This document shows positions 8,701 through 17,535 of a DNA stretch of 43,305 nt, in pieces. Source of the stretch: a virus; IMG/VR virus record IMGVR_UViG_3300030103_000498, positions 1 to 43,305 of that record. One strand, given 5' to 3'. The translations under genes and the position numbers were made by a program. The notes under the pieces were generated by a model. The model saw only the letters and a program-made list of their open reading frames with translations, did no database searches and was not told the origin of the DNA. Within the stretch, counting starts at the first letter, position 1. Every line of letters starts with the position of its first letter.

Positions 8701-9404
8701 AGTCTCTTAGCACCTTTGTATTGTTGTCTGGCTGGTATTGCATAACCTGCAGCACCTAATGTTAAACCTGTAGCACCTGCTAAAGCTATGTTACCTTTGC
8801 TTATTTTATAGTCTTCGCCAATCGTCTTCTTAGCTTTTTGTTTAATCATCTCTTCGCCTAGCTGTGCTGATGCAGCAACAGATCCTTCAAGAGTAGATGC
8901 CATAACACCTCGCTTGATAAGATTTTTTGTTACCTTTTTTAAGCCTTCTAGCGTACCTATTTTAGATGCTTGTATAGCAGCAGTACCAGTTCCAGCAGTC
9001 AGAGGCAGTGCTGCAACAGAAGCAAAAGTAGATGGCGCTGTAGCAACACCTTCTACGTAATCAAATATCTTAGCGCCCCTATTGTCTAGTAGACCTTCTC
9101 CCTTAGCTGCATCAAAGGCTGAGTACAGTCTCGCATAAGCTTGTTTATCTGTTTCTTTTACGTTGTTGTCACTTACAAAAAAGTAATCTCTACCCATACT
9201 TACTTCGTTTGTATTCATTATACGAAAGTGTTCTAGTATATCATATGTAATATCACTAGCTGACTTCTTCCTCAGTTCTTCATCAGTGTAACCTTTCCTG
9301 TCGCTTTTAAGAAAGGTGATTGCATCTGCTAGAAAAGCTCTATCTTTTTTTAAATCAGATAGCTTTTTATCTTGCATCTTTTCAGGTGTGTAATAATCAC
9401 TCAT
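5769..9404 (-). CDS. Large internal virion (DNA ejection) protein
   Basis: A 1211-residue protein, last gene of the late block. In podoviruses this position and size belong to the internal core protein that is ejected to form the DNA channel (T7 gp16 analogue). Two glycine/alanine-rich hydrophobic stretches lie at about residues 120-145 and 204-224, possible membrane-interacting segments; the rest is largely helical and charged. No peptidoglycan hydrolase motif is obvious, and a separate GH19 protein is encoded upstream. Assignment is by position, size and composition, not by recognised homology. Confidence 0.72.
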   Translation of the reverse strand: MSDYYTPEKMQDKKLSDLKKDRAFLADAITFLKSDRKGYTDEELRKKSASDITYDILEHFRIMNTNEVSMGRDYFFVSDNNVKETDKQAYARLYSAFDAAKGEGLLDNRGAKIFDYVEGVATAPSTFASVAALPLTAGTGTAAIQASKIGTLEGLKKVTKNLIKRGVMASTLEGSVAASAQLGEEMIKQKAKKTIGEDYKISKGNIALAGATGLTLGAAGYAIPARQQYKGAKRLIDTVKAGDAAKTARHASAAQRAVDDLQKHASTAEGRRYIRFTKNKLLAAIDPKLVEEGMSAKINILSKDLPDGLIGGLDRQTIQRLGAAAVELTRTIKSYNPEFKPEKGMRVTEFLANAIDQGFGVDMFDSIAGKYGLSRRQLAAVFAAEYSEAARTLVSAKQFKSASGKVITGREAVEAAGKFRDKLDELYDMGMSTVSGRDAQELKDAQMQIGATRKVFRSLKNIEDTRRAFMTSQPATTMRNNIFGVAMTGIDILDQFNLYAIQKVTGKGNAAATRQGTTDILKYLTKDQYVADALVYSLKEDAPELMKRAFYEAAQAEAGTIRDTKLAKLGTAVNTLNTMSDHVFKKAVVAGTVDRELKQRAIAQLKAGMPEGLAKKDLDRSIESQFNKYLKDLDQLGYDKFIQKLRVDDTPESFNKYLLDMIDNNDDFLGFNLYQVMAEGRISEIPDDIINKALDDSLAFTFQRRFGGKDASDTNKAVKKVIDLVHNTGMTTVIPFPRYMASQAKFINDYFLLNTLRRGTGQTQEAVARQMSGAMMFAGAYMIQKDNITNGLQWFEEQLTNKDVTNAQAAMGPAAPIHYVANQLARVEMGMPNKLQDDTGLFMKDITKLMVGSEFRPGGTIVDETVRVAQSIMDGKPNYQPALKVAGDYLSSFTYPAAVVKDFYGQFDPRSAYIPQTLDATVSLVDMGGPNSPLLYLYGRAAKSFPDFNLNEMSKNLKNVTGIDLGETEMQGLLKFMGSSTRTHFQMMDPDNRDTGYDAVRHDIYGDGPLRQLNPFLKQITGFTREPPKNALKLEMARLEIDPFKIYNPYAEKNSALELFTQQMLQGKLAEDIENYITTDSIYLNSDFDVRRGLLEERIKSKIKDTRADAKFILSDFAAKKEKYRSDFNAYVRGEYFALGPKQREEAERGWSIQNKRYGFSGLTVQESAERIDTDPELDADEKETRKSILMLWYIQAGKTYAKAEREAATR

Positions 9405-9406
9405 AC

Positions 9407-11206
9407 TTAATTACCTAATTCTTTTTTAATGGCTTTGCTGTATTCTAAAGTCATATTAGTCTGGCCACCCTTTTTACTCTTTATTTCCAGCATTGTTTTT
9501 AGCATTCTTATAAGACTATCATTTATTGGCAAGTCATTTTGCTTCATCCAATCTTTAAGTTCACTATCATCGCTTCCCTCTTCTAAGAAAACATTAAAGT
9601 CGGTAAACTCGTCAGACACCATACTAGCTGCTTTTATAGCTGTCATAGCTAATTCTTTTTTACTAAGACTTTCACCAGCCTCGTCTTCTCCACCTTTAAA
9701 GTATTGCTTAGGGTTTAAACCAAAAGCTTCTGCACTTTCAAGCCCTGTGGCAGGTAGTCCTGCTTCTTTTGCTTCGCTACGACTCATACCTTGATACTCT
9801 TCATACGTAATCTTAGAAGCTGCTTCTCTGTATGCATCTACTTTATCTATTCTTCTTTTAGTGACTTCGCCTACATTAGGTGTACCAAGATTTATACCAT
9901 CGTCTTCACCTGTTTCATTAGCAATTACAGTGTCTATCATCTCATCTACTTCTGACTGTTCAGAGCCACCACCTGTTTTAATTAGGTCATCGTTTGCCTC
10001 TGATACAGTTGGTATCGTTCCTGATATTTGTTCAAACGCATCAGCTTCACCACCCATTTGACCGCTTAGATTTAAAGACTCATTAGATACACTAGACCCA
10101 CCTTCAGTTTTTTTACCTTTAAGTATTTCAGCTTCATTTCCTAGTATCATGTTGATGTATTCTTGAGTTAACCCACCATGTTTATTTATTGACTCACTAA
10201 TTAAACGTGATGCATTACCATCTTTCTCAGACTCTTTAAATGCCTTGAAGTCTGCAACATTTTGTATGGCGGCTGTTAGCTTATTCATCGCAGCCGTTCT
10301 TACGAAAGAAGCTTCGTGTCCATACGTTGTAGCAAGCTTTAGATCAATGTCTGCCATAAGGTTACCACCCATCATTAATGAACTGTCTAGCTGTTCTTCA
10401 TCCTGTTCTCCCATCTTAGCTAAAATTTCATCCACATCAGCAGAACTAGAAACAAACTCAGAAAACTCCTCATAGTTTGTAAATTTACGTGTAAAATGCC
10501 TTCTAAAGGTATCTGCTGTTCTAGCGTAATCCCCAGATTGATAATCAGTGATCTCAATGTTGTATATAGGTTTACCAGAAACACCAGCTAAAGGTTTGTA
10601 TCTCTCACCTGCTGATGCTTGATACAACATCAAGTCTTTATATGGCACACCCATAACTGACATTGCATTAAGCATATCATCAGCTTGGTTACGAGGGTTG
10701 ATCATCAATGTGTTAGCTAATGCTTTACCCCAAGAACTACTTGCCTTACCTTCAGACTTATCTGTTGGATCTTCTGCTAAATTATTAGCGTAGCCCATAA
10801 AGATACTACGTACAGCTTGCTCTTTAGACATGCCCTCTGGTAGCTCTATGTTGCTAGGTATATTTAGAGGACCAAGTATTTTTGCTTTATCTAGAGTTGC
10901 ACCCTCTGGCATCTTAGCTTCTGCTTCTGCCACAGCAGCGTATATCTGTGTGACATCATACGTTTGAGCCATAGCAATAAACTCTTCTGGCGTAATGTTA
11001 TACTCTTTACCAAACGCATTCATCATTTCTACAGCAGCATCTGCTTCTGACTTTGACTTAGCATACTTAGGAGCTAACCTTTTAGCTGACTCTAAAGACT
11101 CATCAAATATTGCATCAAATCTATTTTGTCTTCTCTCTACACCTTGTTGTATACCTGTGGCAAAGCCCTCTGCTAAACCTGCTCCAAACGCACCTCTAAT
11201 AGCCAT
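9407..11206 (-). CDS. Putative internal virion protein
   Basis: A 599-residue, acidic, largely helical protein beginning MAIRGAFGAGLAEGFATGIQQG, an amphipathic glycine-rich N-terminus like those of ejected core proteins. The middle (about 390-450) is low-complexity and acidic. It abuts the 1211-residue ejection protein with a two-base gap and overlaps the upstream gene by one base, so it is probably a second component of the same internal core. No specific family recognised. Confidence 0.65.
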   Translation of the reverse strand: MAIRGAFGAGLAEGFATGIQQGVERRQNRFDAIFDESLESAKRLAPKYAKSKSEADAAVEMMNAFGKEYNITPEEFIAMAQTYDVTQIYAAVAEAEAKMPEGATLDKAKILGPLNIPSNIELPEGMSKEQAVRSIFMGYANNLAEDPTDKSEGKASSSWGKALANTLMINPRNQADDMLNAMSVMGVPYKDLMLYQASAGERYKPLAGVSGKPIYNIEITDYQSGDYARTADTFRRHFTRKFTNYEEFSEFVSSSADVDEILAKMGEQDEEQLDSSLMMGGNLMADIDLKLATTYGHEASFVRTAAMNKLTAAIQNVADFKAFKESEKDGNASRLISESINKHGGLTQEYINMILGNEAEILKGKKTEGGSSVSNESLNLSGQMGGEADAFEQISGTIPTVSEANDDLIKTGGGSEQSEVDEMIDTVIANETGEDDGINLGTPNVGEVTKRRIDKVDAYREAASKITYEEYQGMSRSEAKEAGLPATGLESAEAFGLNPKQYFKGGEDEAGESLSKKELAMTAIKAASMVSDEFTDFNVFLEEGSDDSELKDWMKQNDLPINDSLIRMLKTMLEIKSKKGGQTNMTLEYSKAIKKELGN

Positions 11207-11754
11207 TACATATTCTCCTTAGACATAAGACCTTTTGGCTCAGTAGGCATAGCCTCTGTTTCAGGTTCTTCAGTTTTCATCAACTCTTGTTGTGCTTGTT
11301 CTGTTATTCTATCACCTTCATCCATAGTGCTAGGCTGTACTTTTTCTGTCATGTTTCTAATCTTAGCTTCTAACACACTAGCTTTACGTTGTTTATCTGC
11401 CTCAGTTGTATCATCGTAATCACGCATTGACATCTTATAGTCTATTCCTGTTACCTCTGCTAAAGATTTAATGTGATCCTCTACAAAAGGTTTTATTATA
11501 AGCTTTACATCTATAGAATGTTCGCCATCCATTACAGCTACTGTAAGCATAGAACTAGCTATGACTGAAACAGGTATACCTACCTCTAACATCTCCATTA
11601 TGTTGTCTACAGTATTTTCATCTGTCAGTTGCTTCATATGGAACTCTAGTGCGTCCATAGGTTCTGTTATTCTTGCAGGATATTCCCAAGGTACGTTCTT
11701 AGGCTGTGATGTTAAAGACTGTCCTGGTATTGGTGCTTCTAGTGGGTGAACCAT
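11206..11754 (-). CDS. Hypothetical late protein
   Basis: A 182-residue acidic protein between the holin-like gene and the internal virion proteins. It starts MVHPLEAPIPGQS and has a central segment rich in hydrophobic residues (GIPVSVIASSMLTVAVM) that could be a buried helix or strand pair, followed by charged helices. It is probably a virion component by position. No domain recognised. Confidence 0.65.
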   Translation of the reverse strand: MVHPLEAPIPGQSLTSQPKNVPWEYPARITEPMDALEFHMKQLTDENTVDNIMEMLEVGIPVSVIASSMLTVAVMDGEHSIDVKLIIKPFVEDHIKSLAEVTGIDYKMSMRDYDDTTEADKQRKASVLEAKIRNMTEKVQPSTMDEGDRITEQAQQELMKTEEPETEAMPTEPKGLMSKENM

Positions 11755-11765
11755 TTTATTATTTC

Positions 11766-12209
11766 CTATTTAGTAAATCCAGCGCCAAAGTATAATCCTA
11801 CTATGGCTGATACAATGTGTGTGTCTAGTGGTGTGATTACAAAACCTTGCGCCATCTTCCACTGTATAGCTTCATCTGGTCCAAACAACCAGTTCATAAA
11901 ACCACCAGTAGCTTCAGTGTATCCTACATATACACTCACTTCAGGATACCATACAGCAACTAGCTTTGGCAACACGATTATAGAGAACACAGCAGATAAA
12001 GCTATGAGCCTACGTGTCCATGCAAAGTGTGAATCATTCTTACCTGCGTCACGAGCTTCTTTAACTGCATTCTTTCTAAAGTTAGCACGTTCCATGAGCA
12101 TGTCATTCTGTGCTTGTTTAGCTTTTATTGACTGACCCCATATAGACATTACCCCACCAAGTACAGTGGAGAAAAGCATAGTGATTAGTTCTAGTGGTAA
12201 TCCAAACAT
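11766..12209 (-). CDS. Holin-like membrane protein (three predicted TM segments)
   Basis: A 147-residue protein with three hydrophobic segments: about 4-22 (ELITMLFSTVLGGVMSI), 67-86 (LIALSAVFSIIVLPKLV) and 123-145 (FVITPLDTHIVSAIVGLYFG). A basic, charged loop separates the first two. The pattern, including the SHFAWTRR element before the second segment, recalls the three-TM holin family of gene transfer agents. It directly follows the GH19 enzyme gene (one-base overlap), a natural holin position. The alternative is a membrane component of the ejection apparatus. Confidence 0.65.
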   Translation of the reverse strand: MFGLPLELITMLFSTVLGGVMSIWGQSIKAKQAQNDMLMERANFRKNAVKEARDAGKNDSHFAWTRRLIALSAVFSIIVLPKLVAVWYPEVSVYVGYTEATGGFMNWLFGPDEAIQWKMAQGFVITPLDTHIVSAIVGLYFGAGFTK

Positions 12210-13708
12210 TAGCTATTCCTATTAACTAATACTACTAATTGCATATCGGTAGCATTATCTGGTATATTAACATCATTTTCAGTTAGCCATTCCATCATAG
12301 CATCTCTACTGTCTGGACCTATAATACCGTCTATTTTAGACTTGCCATTTGCATATGTTCCAGTTATTCCTGATATTCTTTGTGCAGCATACTCATTTCT
12401 TAACTGCATCTCTTCTGCTTTATCTTGCTCTCCTGCGTTTTCAAGAGCGTTAACAACAGCACCCCATCTTTCTTCAGCAATTTCGGAAGAGGCTCCTGTA
12501 TTTATAAGATTGTTAAGTTCTTTAGCAGAGCTATTTTCTGCAGAATTATTATTTAAACCTACATGTTCAAGATAAGCTAGGGCAACAGGTAAAGCATACT
12601 TATCATCAAGAGCTAATTCTGGGTTGTTTACTAAATCAATATTAATACCTTTTGACTTAAGTACATTATCAACAGCTTGATAGTTACGTCTGTGCGTTAA
12701 TTGTATTAGACCTCTACCTTTGTATGCACTTCCACCATCATATTGGTCATCAGCTAATGCTATACCATACATGTTACGGTCTTCTGATGTATCTTCTCCA
12801 TTATTTAATCTTGCTTGTACATCTGTTGGTAGTGTTGCTAAAACTCTATTTGCATCCTCAGTTCCAAACGTTTTTCTTGCGTTAGAGGGTTTATAATATA
12901 ACTCTTCTTCAACTGGCCCTGCATCACCTACTTCTATATCCATAGTACCTTTTAGTAAGGATTGTATATACGGATTTGTTACAGAATCATCTAATGCTTT
13001 TTGCAGAGCTACCTGAGAAAAATTACCATCAAGCCCTGTTATACTAGTATTAAAGTAAGCGTTTATAATAGGTTCACCTTCACCTAAAGGTTCTAATTCA
13101 GATAAGTCCTTGCTAGGAGGTTTACCCATTAGCCCACCTGTAGGTGCATCATCTAAGTTAGGCTGATTGTCTTGGGCTTTCCCAACATCATCAATAGCAC
13201 TACTAGCAATATCAGCAATCTCTGCATCTGTAAGCGCCTCCTCTGTTTGTTTATTTGTTTCATCAAATGTTTCAGTTGGTATCTCAAGTAGATCAGGATC
13301 TCTTAGCATTGGGTCAACAAACTTTTCTACTTCTTGTTCTACACCTGCTTCAGTTAACATTGGAGAAAGAGGACCACCTATGAAAGGATTAGGCTTAGAC
13401 TTTAGTTGAGTATTCTTTATATTATCTATATAATCAAAAGCCTTTTTATTTATATCTGCAAGCTGCTCTTCTAAAGTTTCTTTAGCTTCCGCAACCTTCT
13501 GTGTATTAAGCATCAGAAACCTGTCAAGAAAATCTAAGGCATTTTCAGCATCTTGATTTTCTAAGGGTTCTACAGTTATCTGCTCTTCCATTAAACCACT
13601 AACAGAATCAGCTTCTTCATCTCCTAGTCTTTCTTTTCTCCTAGCCCTAAGATACTCCCTTATCTCTTCTGGAGTTCGCGTATCTCTGTTATTCATTTTA
13701 TCAAACAT
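12209..13708 (-). CDS. GH19-type peptidoglycan hydrolase with C-terminal PG-binding domain
   Basis: A 499-residue protein with three parts: a long acidic N-terminal region (1-225), a GH19 chitinase/lysozyme-like domain (about 235-415) containing AYKGRGLIQLTHRRNY, and a C-terminal peptidoglycan-binding-like module (KIDGIIGPDSRDAM, 457-471). GH19 enzymes cleave the sugar backbone of chitin or murein. E259 aligns with the usual catalytic Glu of the HE motif, but the preceding His is Ile. The long N-terminal extension suggests a virion-associated enzyme rather than a simple endolysin, although the adjacent holin-like gene favours lysis. No signal peptide. Confidence 0.82.
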   Translation of the reverse strand: MFDKMNNRDTRTPEEIREYLRARRKERLGDEEADSVSGLMEEQITVEPLENQDAENALDFLDRFLMLNTQKVAEAKETLEEQLADINKKAFDYIDNIKNTQLKSKPNPFIGGPLSPMLTEAGVEQEVEKFVDPMLRDPDLLEIPTETFDETNKQTEEALTDAEIADIASSAIDDVGKAQDNQPNLDDAPTGGLMGKPPSKDLSELEPLGEGEPIINAYFNTSITGLDGNFSQVALQKALDDSVTNPYIQSLLKGTMDIEVGDAGPVEEELYYKPSNARKTFGTEDANRVLATLPTDVQARLNNGEDTSEDRNMYGIALADDQYDGGSAYKGRGLIQLTHRRNYQAVDNVLKSKGINIDLVNNPELALDDKYALPVALAYLEHVGLNNNSAENSSAKELNNLINTGASSEIAEERWGAVVNALENAGEQDKAEEMQLRNEYAAQRISGITGTYANGKSKIDGIIGPDSRDAMMEWLTENDVNIPDNATDMQLVVLVNRNS

Positions 13709-13718
13709 AATTATACCC

Positions 13719-16700
13719 TTAACTAGCCGCTGCTGCTATGGCTGCTGCTTGGTTTGGAAACAATGCAGCCATTAAATAGTTACCACCTATACTTAATAAT
13801 TTACCAAAGGCGCTACCTTTAGCTTGATCAACCTGAGCCTGAGCTTGCATCTCCGCGATCAAAATGCTTTTTTGTCTATCAAGAGAACTTTCAGCGGATC
13901 TCCATGCGTAATCCATTATATCCCTATCCCGTTGCCATATTGTATCTAGTGCTGCTTGAGATATATTATTTACTTGTTTAGCATACTCCATGTTTGAAGC
14001 GTTAATTGCTGCTGTGTTCATGGTCTGAACAGATTGTCTCCACTGAGCGTTAGCTTGTGCCACAGTTAAATAGTTCTGTGCATTAAACATTTCACGAGCA
14101 GACTGTAGATCAGCGTTAAACTCTAGCAAAGCATTAGCTTCATTTACATTAAACTGTTGCATAGCGTTAGCTTGAGAAGCATTAAACTGATTTGTTTGAG
14201 ATGCTAGGTTATTAAAAAACTGTTGTGTTTGATTTTCGCTTGTAGCATTAAATTGCTCTGCTGCATTTTCTGCTGCTTGATCTGTAAACAAAGCTTGTAC
14301 ATTCTGTTGAGATTTAAACATAGCAGCTTGTTGTAGGTTAGAAAGGTTAGACATATCCATCTGTAAGAAGTTCTGTGCATTCTGTACTTCAGCCTGTTGT
14401 CTATTGTTTAGATTAGCCATATCTAGATTAGCTAGTGCAGCAGCTTCTGCCATAACTACAGCTTGATTATTAGATAGGTTACCTAGTTCCATAGTATTTG
14501 CAGCACGAGAATCTTCTAGAGCTATCTGTTGATCAGCAGTGAAGTTCATATTAGCTATGTCTGCAATCTTTGCTGCGTTTTGCACACGAGCTTGGAATGC
14601 TTGATCAAACTCTTGACCTATAAATGTAGCACGTTGTTGTGCTGCAAGCATAGCTCTTTGTTGTCTGTTTGATAAGTTCTGTGCTTCAAACTGTGCCATA
14701 GTCTGAGCATCCATTTGTGCAATAGGTAATGCAGACTCCATTGCAGCTTGTATGACAGCTTGACCTGCTAGACTAGACGCACCTAAACCACGAGCAGAGA
14801 GTGTAGCCATTGCGGTACGCATAGATCCAGCAGCCCAAGCAGGTGTCTCACCACCCTCAAAGTCAGCCATTAGTTTTTCTAGCTGACCTGCAACTGTTGC
14901 TTGTTTACTTGGTGTAGCTTCTGCGTGTTGTACTGCTTCAGAAAATGCAGCAGCAGTGTGGGCATTAGCAGCACCAGATATTATTTCGCTTACACCTGTA
15001 ACAGGATCAGTTTGTATCTGTCTTCCTTCAGGTCCATTTATTTTTATAAAAGTACCTTGTGCAGCTTTAACGTCATCAAGAGATGATTCATCCTGTGTCT
15101 GTGCGGTTATTGTTTTTGTAGGATCGCCTGTTACACCTGTTAATTTAGCTGTCTCTGTTTTTACATCTCCTACAGCAGTTTGTGCAGTCATAGAACCTGC
15201 AGGTGTAGTTGTTTTAGTTACTGGGTCTGCCTGTAATACTTGACCTACTTGTGCAGGAGTAGTTACAATAGGAGCTACAGGTATAGCTTGACCTGCAGTA
15301 GACTCTACAACACTACCTGCTATTTGCTCTGGCTGCATCGTAGCTACAGGTGTTGCTGCTACATTTCCTGCCTGATTAAGATAAGCATTTAGTAGCATGT
15401 TTTGTTGTCCTGCCACTAGAGCATCTGCCATTTCCGACGTTGGCTGACCTACAGTGGTTGTACCTATAGTTACAGGCGCTGCTCCGCTATACTGTAAACC
15501 TCCCACGCCCCCTCCTGGCGCATACCCTCTAACTGCACCACCTTTATTATACTGACCTAACATATCAAGCAATTTGTTAGTTCCACCCAGCATCCCTGCT
15601 TTTAGTTGAGCTATTCCCGATCCTCCAGACTGAGCAGCATCCTGAGAAGCTTGAGCAGAATCTTGCTGAGGAACTTGAGGGGTTTGTATTGGTGTAGTTT
15701 GATCAGTTACCTCAACATATCCAGGTGGTATATACTGTTGAGGTACTCCTCCTATAAAGGTGATGTACATTGACATACCTTGAGCGTTACGAAATAAACG
15801 TGTTTCAATCTGACCTGGCGCAGTGCCACCCTGCTGTATTTTTTCGTACATAGTCTGAGGTTGATAATAAGCTTGTTGTGCATCTGCCCTGTCTACAAAC
15901 TGTCCTACTTGATTTGTGAATAAGTTTTGATAACCTGGCACATTCATAGCTTGAGTACCTGAAGTAGGTGTTATATTTGCTGGACCTGCTGCAGGTACAA
16001 ACTCTCTGTAAGAATCTGGTACATTAGCAGCAGGAGTAACATACCCACCTACAGGGGGTGTTACATCAGCATAACCTGGCATTATACCAGCACCTGACGT
16101 GGTAGAAAAGTTAGTTCCCTCTTTTAGTGGTGGCTTCTTCTTTTTATCAAATTGAGACATAGCCCATTGTAAAGAGTTTTGTAATATAGGTTTACCACCA
16201 CGAAAACCTTGAGATCTTAATTCTGTTTCTTCATAAGTTTCACCTAGCTTTGAATCATAGTTAGAAAGGTTTTCTAGGTTTGCAATCGTAGGTACGTTAT
16301 TCTGTTGTACATGGTTATTTATAAGTTCCTGATTAGCAATATTATCATTAACCATAAATTTATATTCAAAGCCGTCTGGATTATCTTCTGTTATTGTAGA
16401 GGGGTCAATTTTACCTGCGTACTTTTCTAGGTTTTCTGGAGTGCTCTCTAAGTATCCAAATTCATTAACAGCAGTTTGCACAGCAGAATGATGTGCAGCT
16501 AATCCTTCATCTTTAGGAGCCTGTGTTAAACTTTGATTATTATAAAATGTAGCGGATTGACCTTGGAGATAACCAAAATCACGTAAGAAAGTACCTGCAG
16601 GGTCCATTCCAAACTCATCAAATGTGGTATTTGGATCAATGCCTACCGCTATTTTTGCAGCATTCATTACATCCTCTGATACACCCGTAGTCTGAGCAGC

Positions 16701-16769
16701 ATAAACAGTATCTGCAAGAGCTATAACGTCAGCTTCTGTATACTCTACACCATTATTTGTCATCGTCAT
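13719..16769 (-). CDS. Large Gln/Ala/Asn-rich virion protein
   Basis: A 1016-residue protein, likely a structural or internal core component. Residues 210-560 are proline-, threonine- and glutamine-rich and low in charge; residues 408-420 carry adjacent NKGG and GYAPGG motifs that recur in other late proteins here. Residues about 690-990 are a long helical array rich in Gln, Asn and Ala with repeated segments such as QFNASQANAMQQFN, suggesting an extended coiled-coil rod. The C-terminus is hydrophobic and alanine-rich. The start ATG follows AAGGA by seven to eight bases. Internal virion protein is the best guess by position before the lysis and ejection genes. Confidence 0.72.
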   Translation of the reverse strand: MTMTNNGVEYTEADVIALADTVYAAQTTGVSEDVMNAAKIAVGIDPNTTFDEFGMDPAGTFLRDFGYLQGQSATFYNNQSLTQAPKDEGLAAHHSAVQTAVNEFGYLESTPENLEKYAGKIDPSTITEDNPDGFEYKFMVNDNIANQELINNHVQQNNVPTIANLENLSNYDSKLGETYEETELRSQGFRGGKPILQNSLQWAMSQFDKKKKPPLKEGTNFSTTSGAGIMPGYADVTPPVGGYVTPAANVPDSYREFVPAAGPANITPTSGTQAMNVPGYQNLFTNQVGQFVDRADAQQAYYQPQTMYEKIQQGGTAPGQIETRLFRNAQGMSMYITFIGGVPQQYIPPGYVEVTDQTTPIQTPQVPQQDSAQASQDAAQSGGSGIAQLKAGMLGGTNKLLDMLGQYNKGGAVRGYAPGGGVGGLQYSGAAPVTIGTTTVGQPTSEMADALVAGQQNMLLNAYLNQAGNVAATPVATMQPEQIAGSVVESTAGQAIPVAPIVTTPAQVGQVLQADPVTKTTTPAGSMTAQTAVGDVKTETAKLTGVTGDPTKTITAQTQDESSLDDVKAAQGTFIKINGPEGRQIQTDPVTGVSEIISGAANAHTAAAFSEAVQHAEATPSKQATVAGQLEKLMADFEGGETPAWAAGSMRTAMATLSARGLGASSLAGQAVIQAAMESALPIAQMDAQTMAQFEAQNLSNRQQRAMLAAQQRATFIGQEFDQAFQARVQNAAKIADIANMNFTADQQIALEDSRAANTMELGNLSNNQAVVMAEAAALANLDMANLNNRQQAEVQNAQNFLQMDMSNLSNLQQAAMFKSQQNVQALFTDQAAENAAEQFNATSENQTQQFFNNLASQTNQFNASQANAMQQFNVNEANALLEFNADLQSAREMFNAQNYLTVAQANAQWRQSVQTMNTAAINASNMEYAKQVNNISQAALDTIWQRDRDIMDYAWRSAESSLDRQKSILIAEMQAQAQVDQAKGSAFGKLLSIGGNYLMAALFPNQAAAIAAAAS

Positions 16770-16779
16770 GTTTTGTTCC

Positions 16780-17034
16780 TTACTTACCCATTGTCATCCA
16801 TACCGCACCTGCAATAAATGTCAGGACTCCAACGGTAGCTAATTTTACTACAGTAGACCATATTGATCTACGTGTATCTCTCCATGCTTCTATCAAGTTA
16901 CGCATTTCTAGTATATCTTTTTGTGCATCGTCATCAAGCAGACCAATAGAACGTAGTGCCTCTTTAGCACCTCGCCTAGCTGCGTTGTCCAACATCTCTT
17001 CTAATTCTTCTGGGGTTAGCTTAATGTCACTCAT
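16780..17034 (-). CDS. Small C-tail-anchored membrane protein (DUF6127-like)
   Basis: An 84-residue protein with an acidic helical N-terminus (LTPEELEEMLDNAARRGAKE), a charged middle (EAWRDTRRSIW) and one C-terminal membrane segment (58-80, TVVKLATVGVLTFIAGAVWMT). The layout resembles DUF6127 proteins of phages and prophages, sometimes annotated as holin-like. It lies between the tail-fibre module and the large virion proteins. It could be a second holin or antiholin; this is inference. Confidence 0.65.
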   Translation of the reverse strand: MSDIKLTPEELEEMLDNAARRGAKEALRSIGLLDDDAQKDILEMRNLIEAWRDTRRSIWSTVVKLATVGVLTFIAGAVWMTMGK

Positions 17035-17059
17035 AGTTAAACTTATAAATCCTTATTTG

Positions 17060-17524
17060 TCAAGGTTTTGTAGGCCAATCAGAGTCTTCTAAGTTAGGCC
17101 AGTTTTCATGCGTTGGCAAATCCCGTAAAGACTGTCTATAGGTTTTCATTTCATCAGTCATGGTTACGTCTGTTAGACCATAGATGTCTGTATCTGATAA
17201 CAATCCGTTTCTAATACCTCTTTGAGTAATTGCATGATCAGAGTCATAAGTAGCTATTTCTTCTGTTGTCCTATCAACAATAGTCCAATCTACAGTCCAT
17301 GTACCATCTACTAAAGAAGGTTCTGTATCTTGAATAATCTTTTTAGTTCTTATATCGTGACTAGGTTCTGCTACGTAGTTTACAGGATAAACTCCATAAC
17401 TTTCAGCTAACTCATCACTAATATTTAAAGGGAAAGAAGTATCTGGATTTTCTGCTTTTAAACTAGCTTTACTATAGGGATACTTTTCTATTTTACCATC
17501 TTTTATTTTTACACATAAAACCAT
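17060..17524 (-). CDS. Tail fibre assembly chaperone-like protein
   Basis: A 154-residue protein directly downstream of an adhesin gene. The C-terminal region YRQSLRDLPTHENWPNL followed by DSDWPTKP is the signature of phage tail assembly chaperone-like (DUF4376/APC-type) proteins that help fold or attach tail fibres. The N-terminal half is predicted beta-rich. AAAGGA lies eight bases before the ATG. Its 12-base separation from the propeller gene suggests that protein as its client. Confidence 0.75.
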   Translation of the reverse strand: MVLCVKIKDGKIEKYPYSKASLKAENPDTSFPLNISDELAESYGVYPVNYVAEPSHDIRTKKIIQDTEPSLVDGTWTVDWTIVDRTTEEIATYDSDHAITQRGIRNGLLSDTDIYGLTDVTMTDEMKTYRQSLRDLPTHENWPNLEDSDWPTKP

Positions 17525-17535
17525 TATTTTTTCCT

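Noticed and set aside
17036-17063. TTGACA-N16-TTTAAC on the - strand, resembling the capsid promoter
   Set aside because: The -35 contains the stop codon of the upstream gene and the -10 ends one base before the next ATG, so the transcript would start inside that gene. Probably chance.
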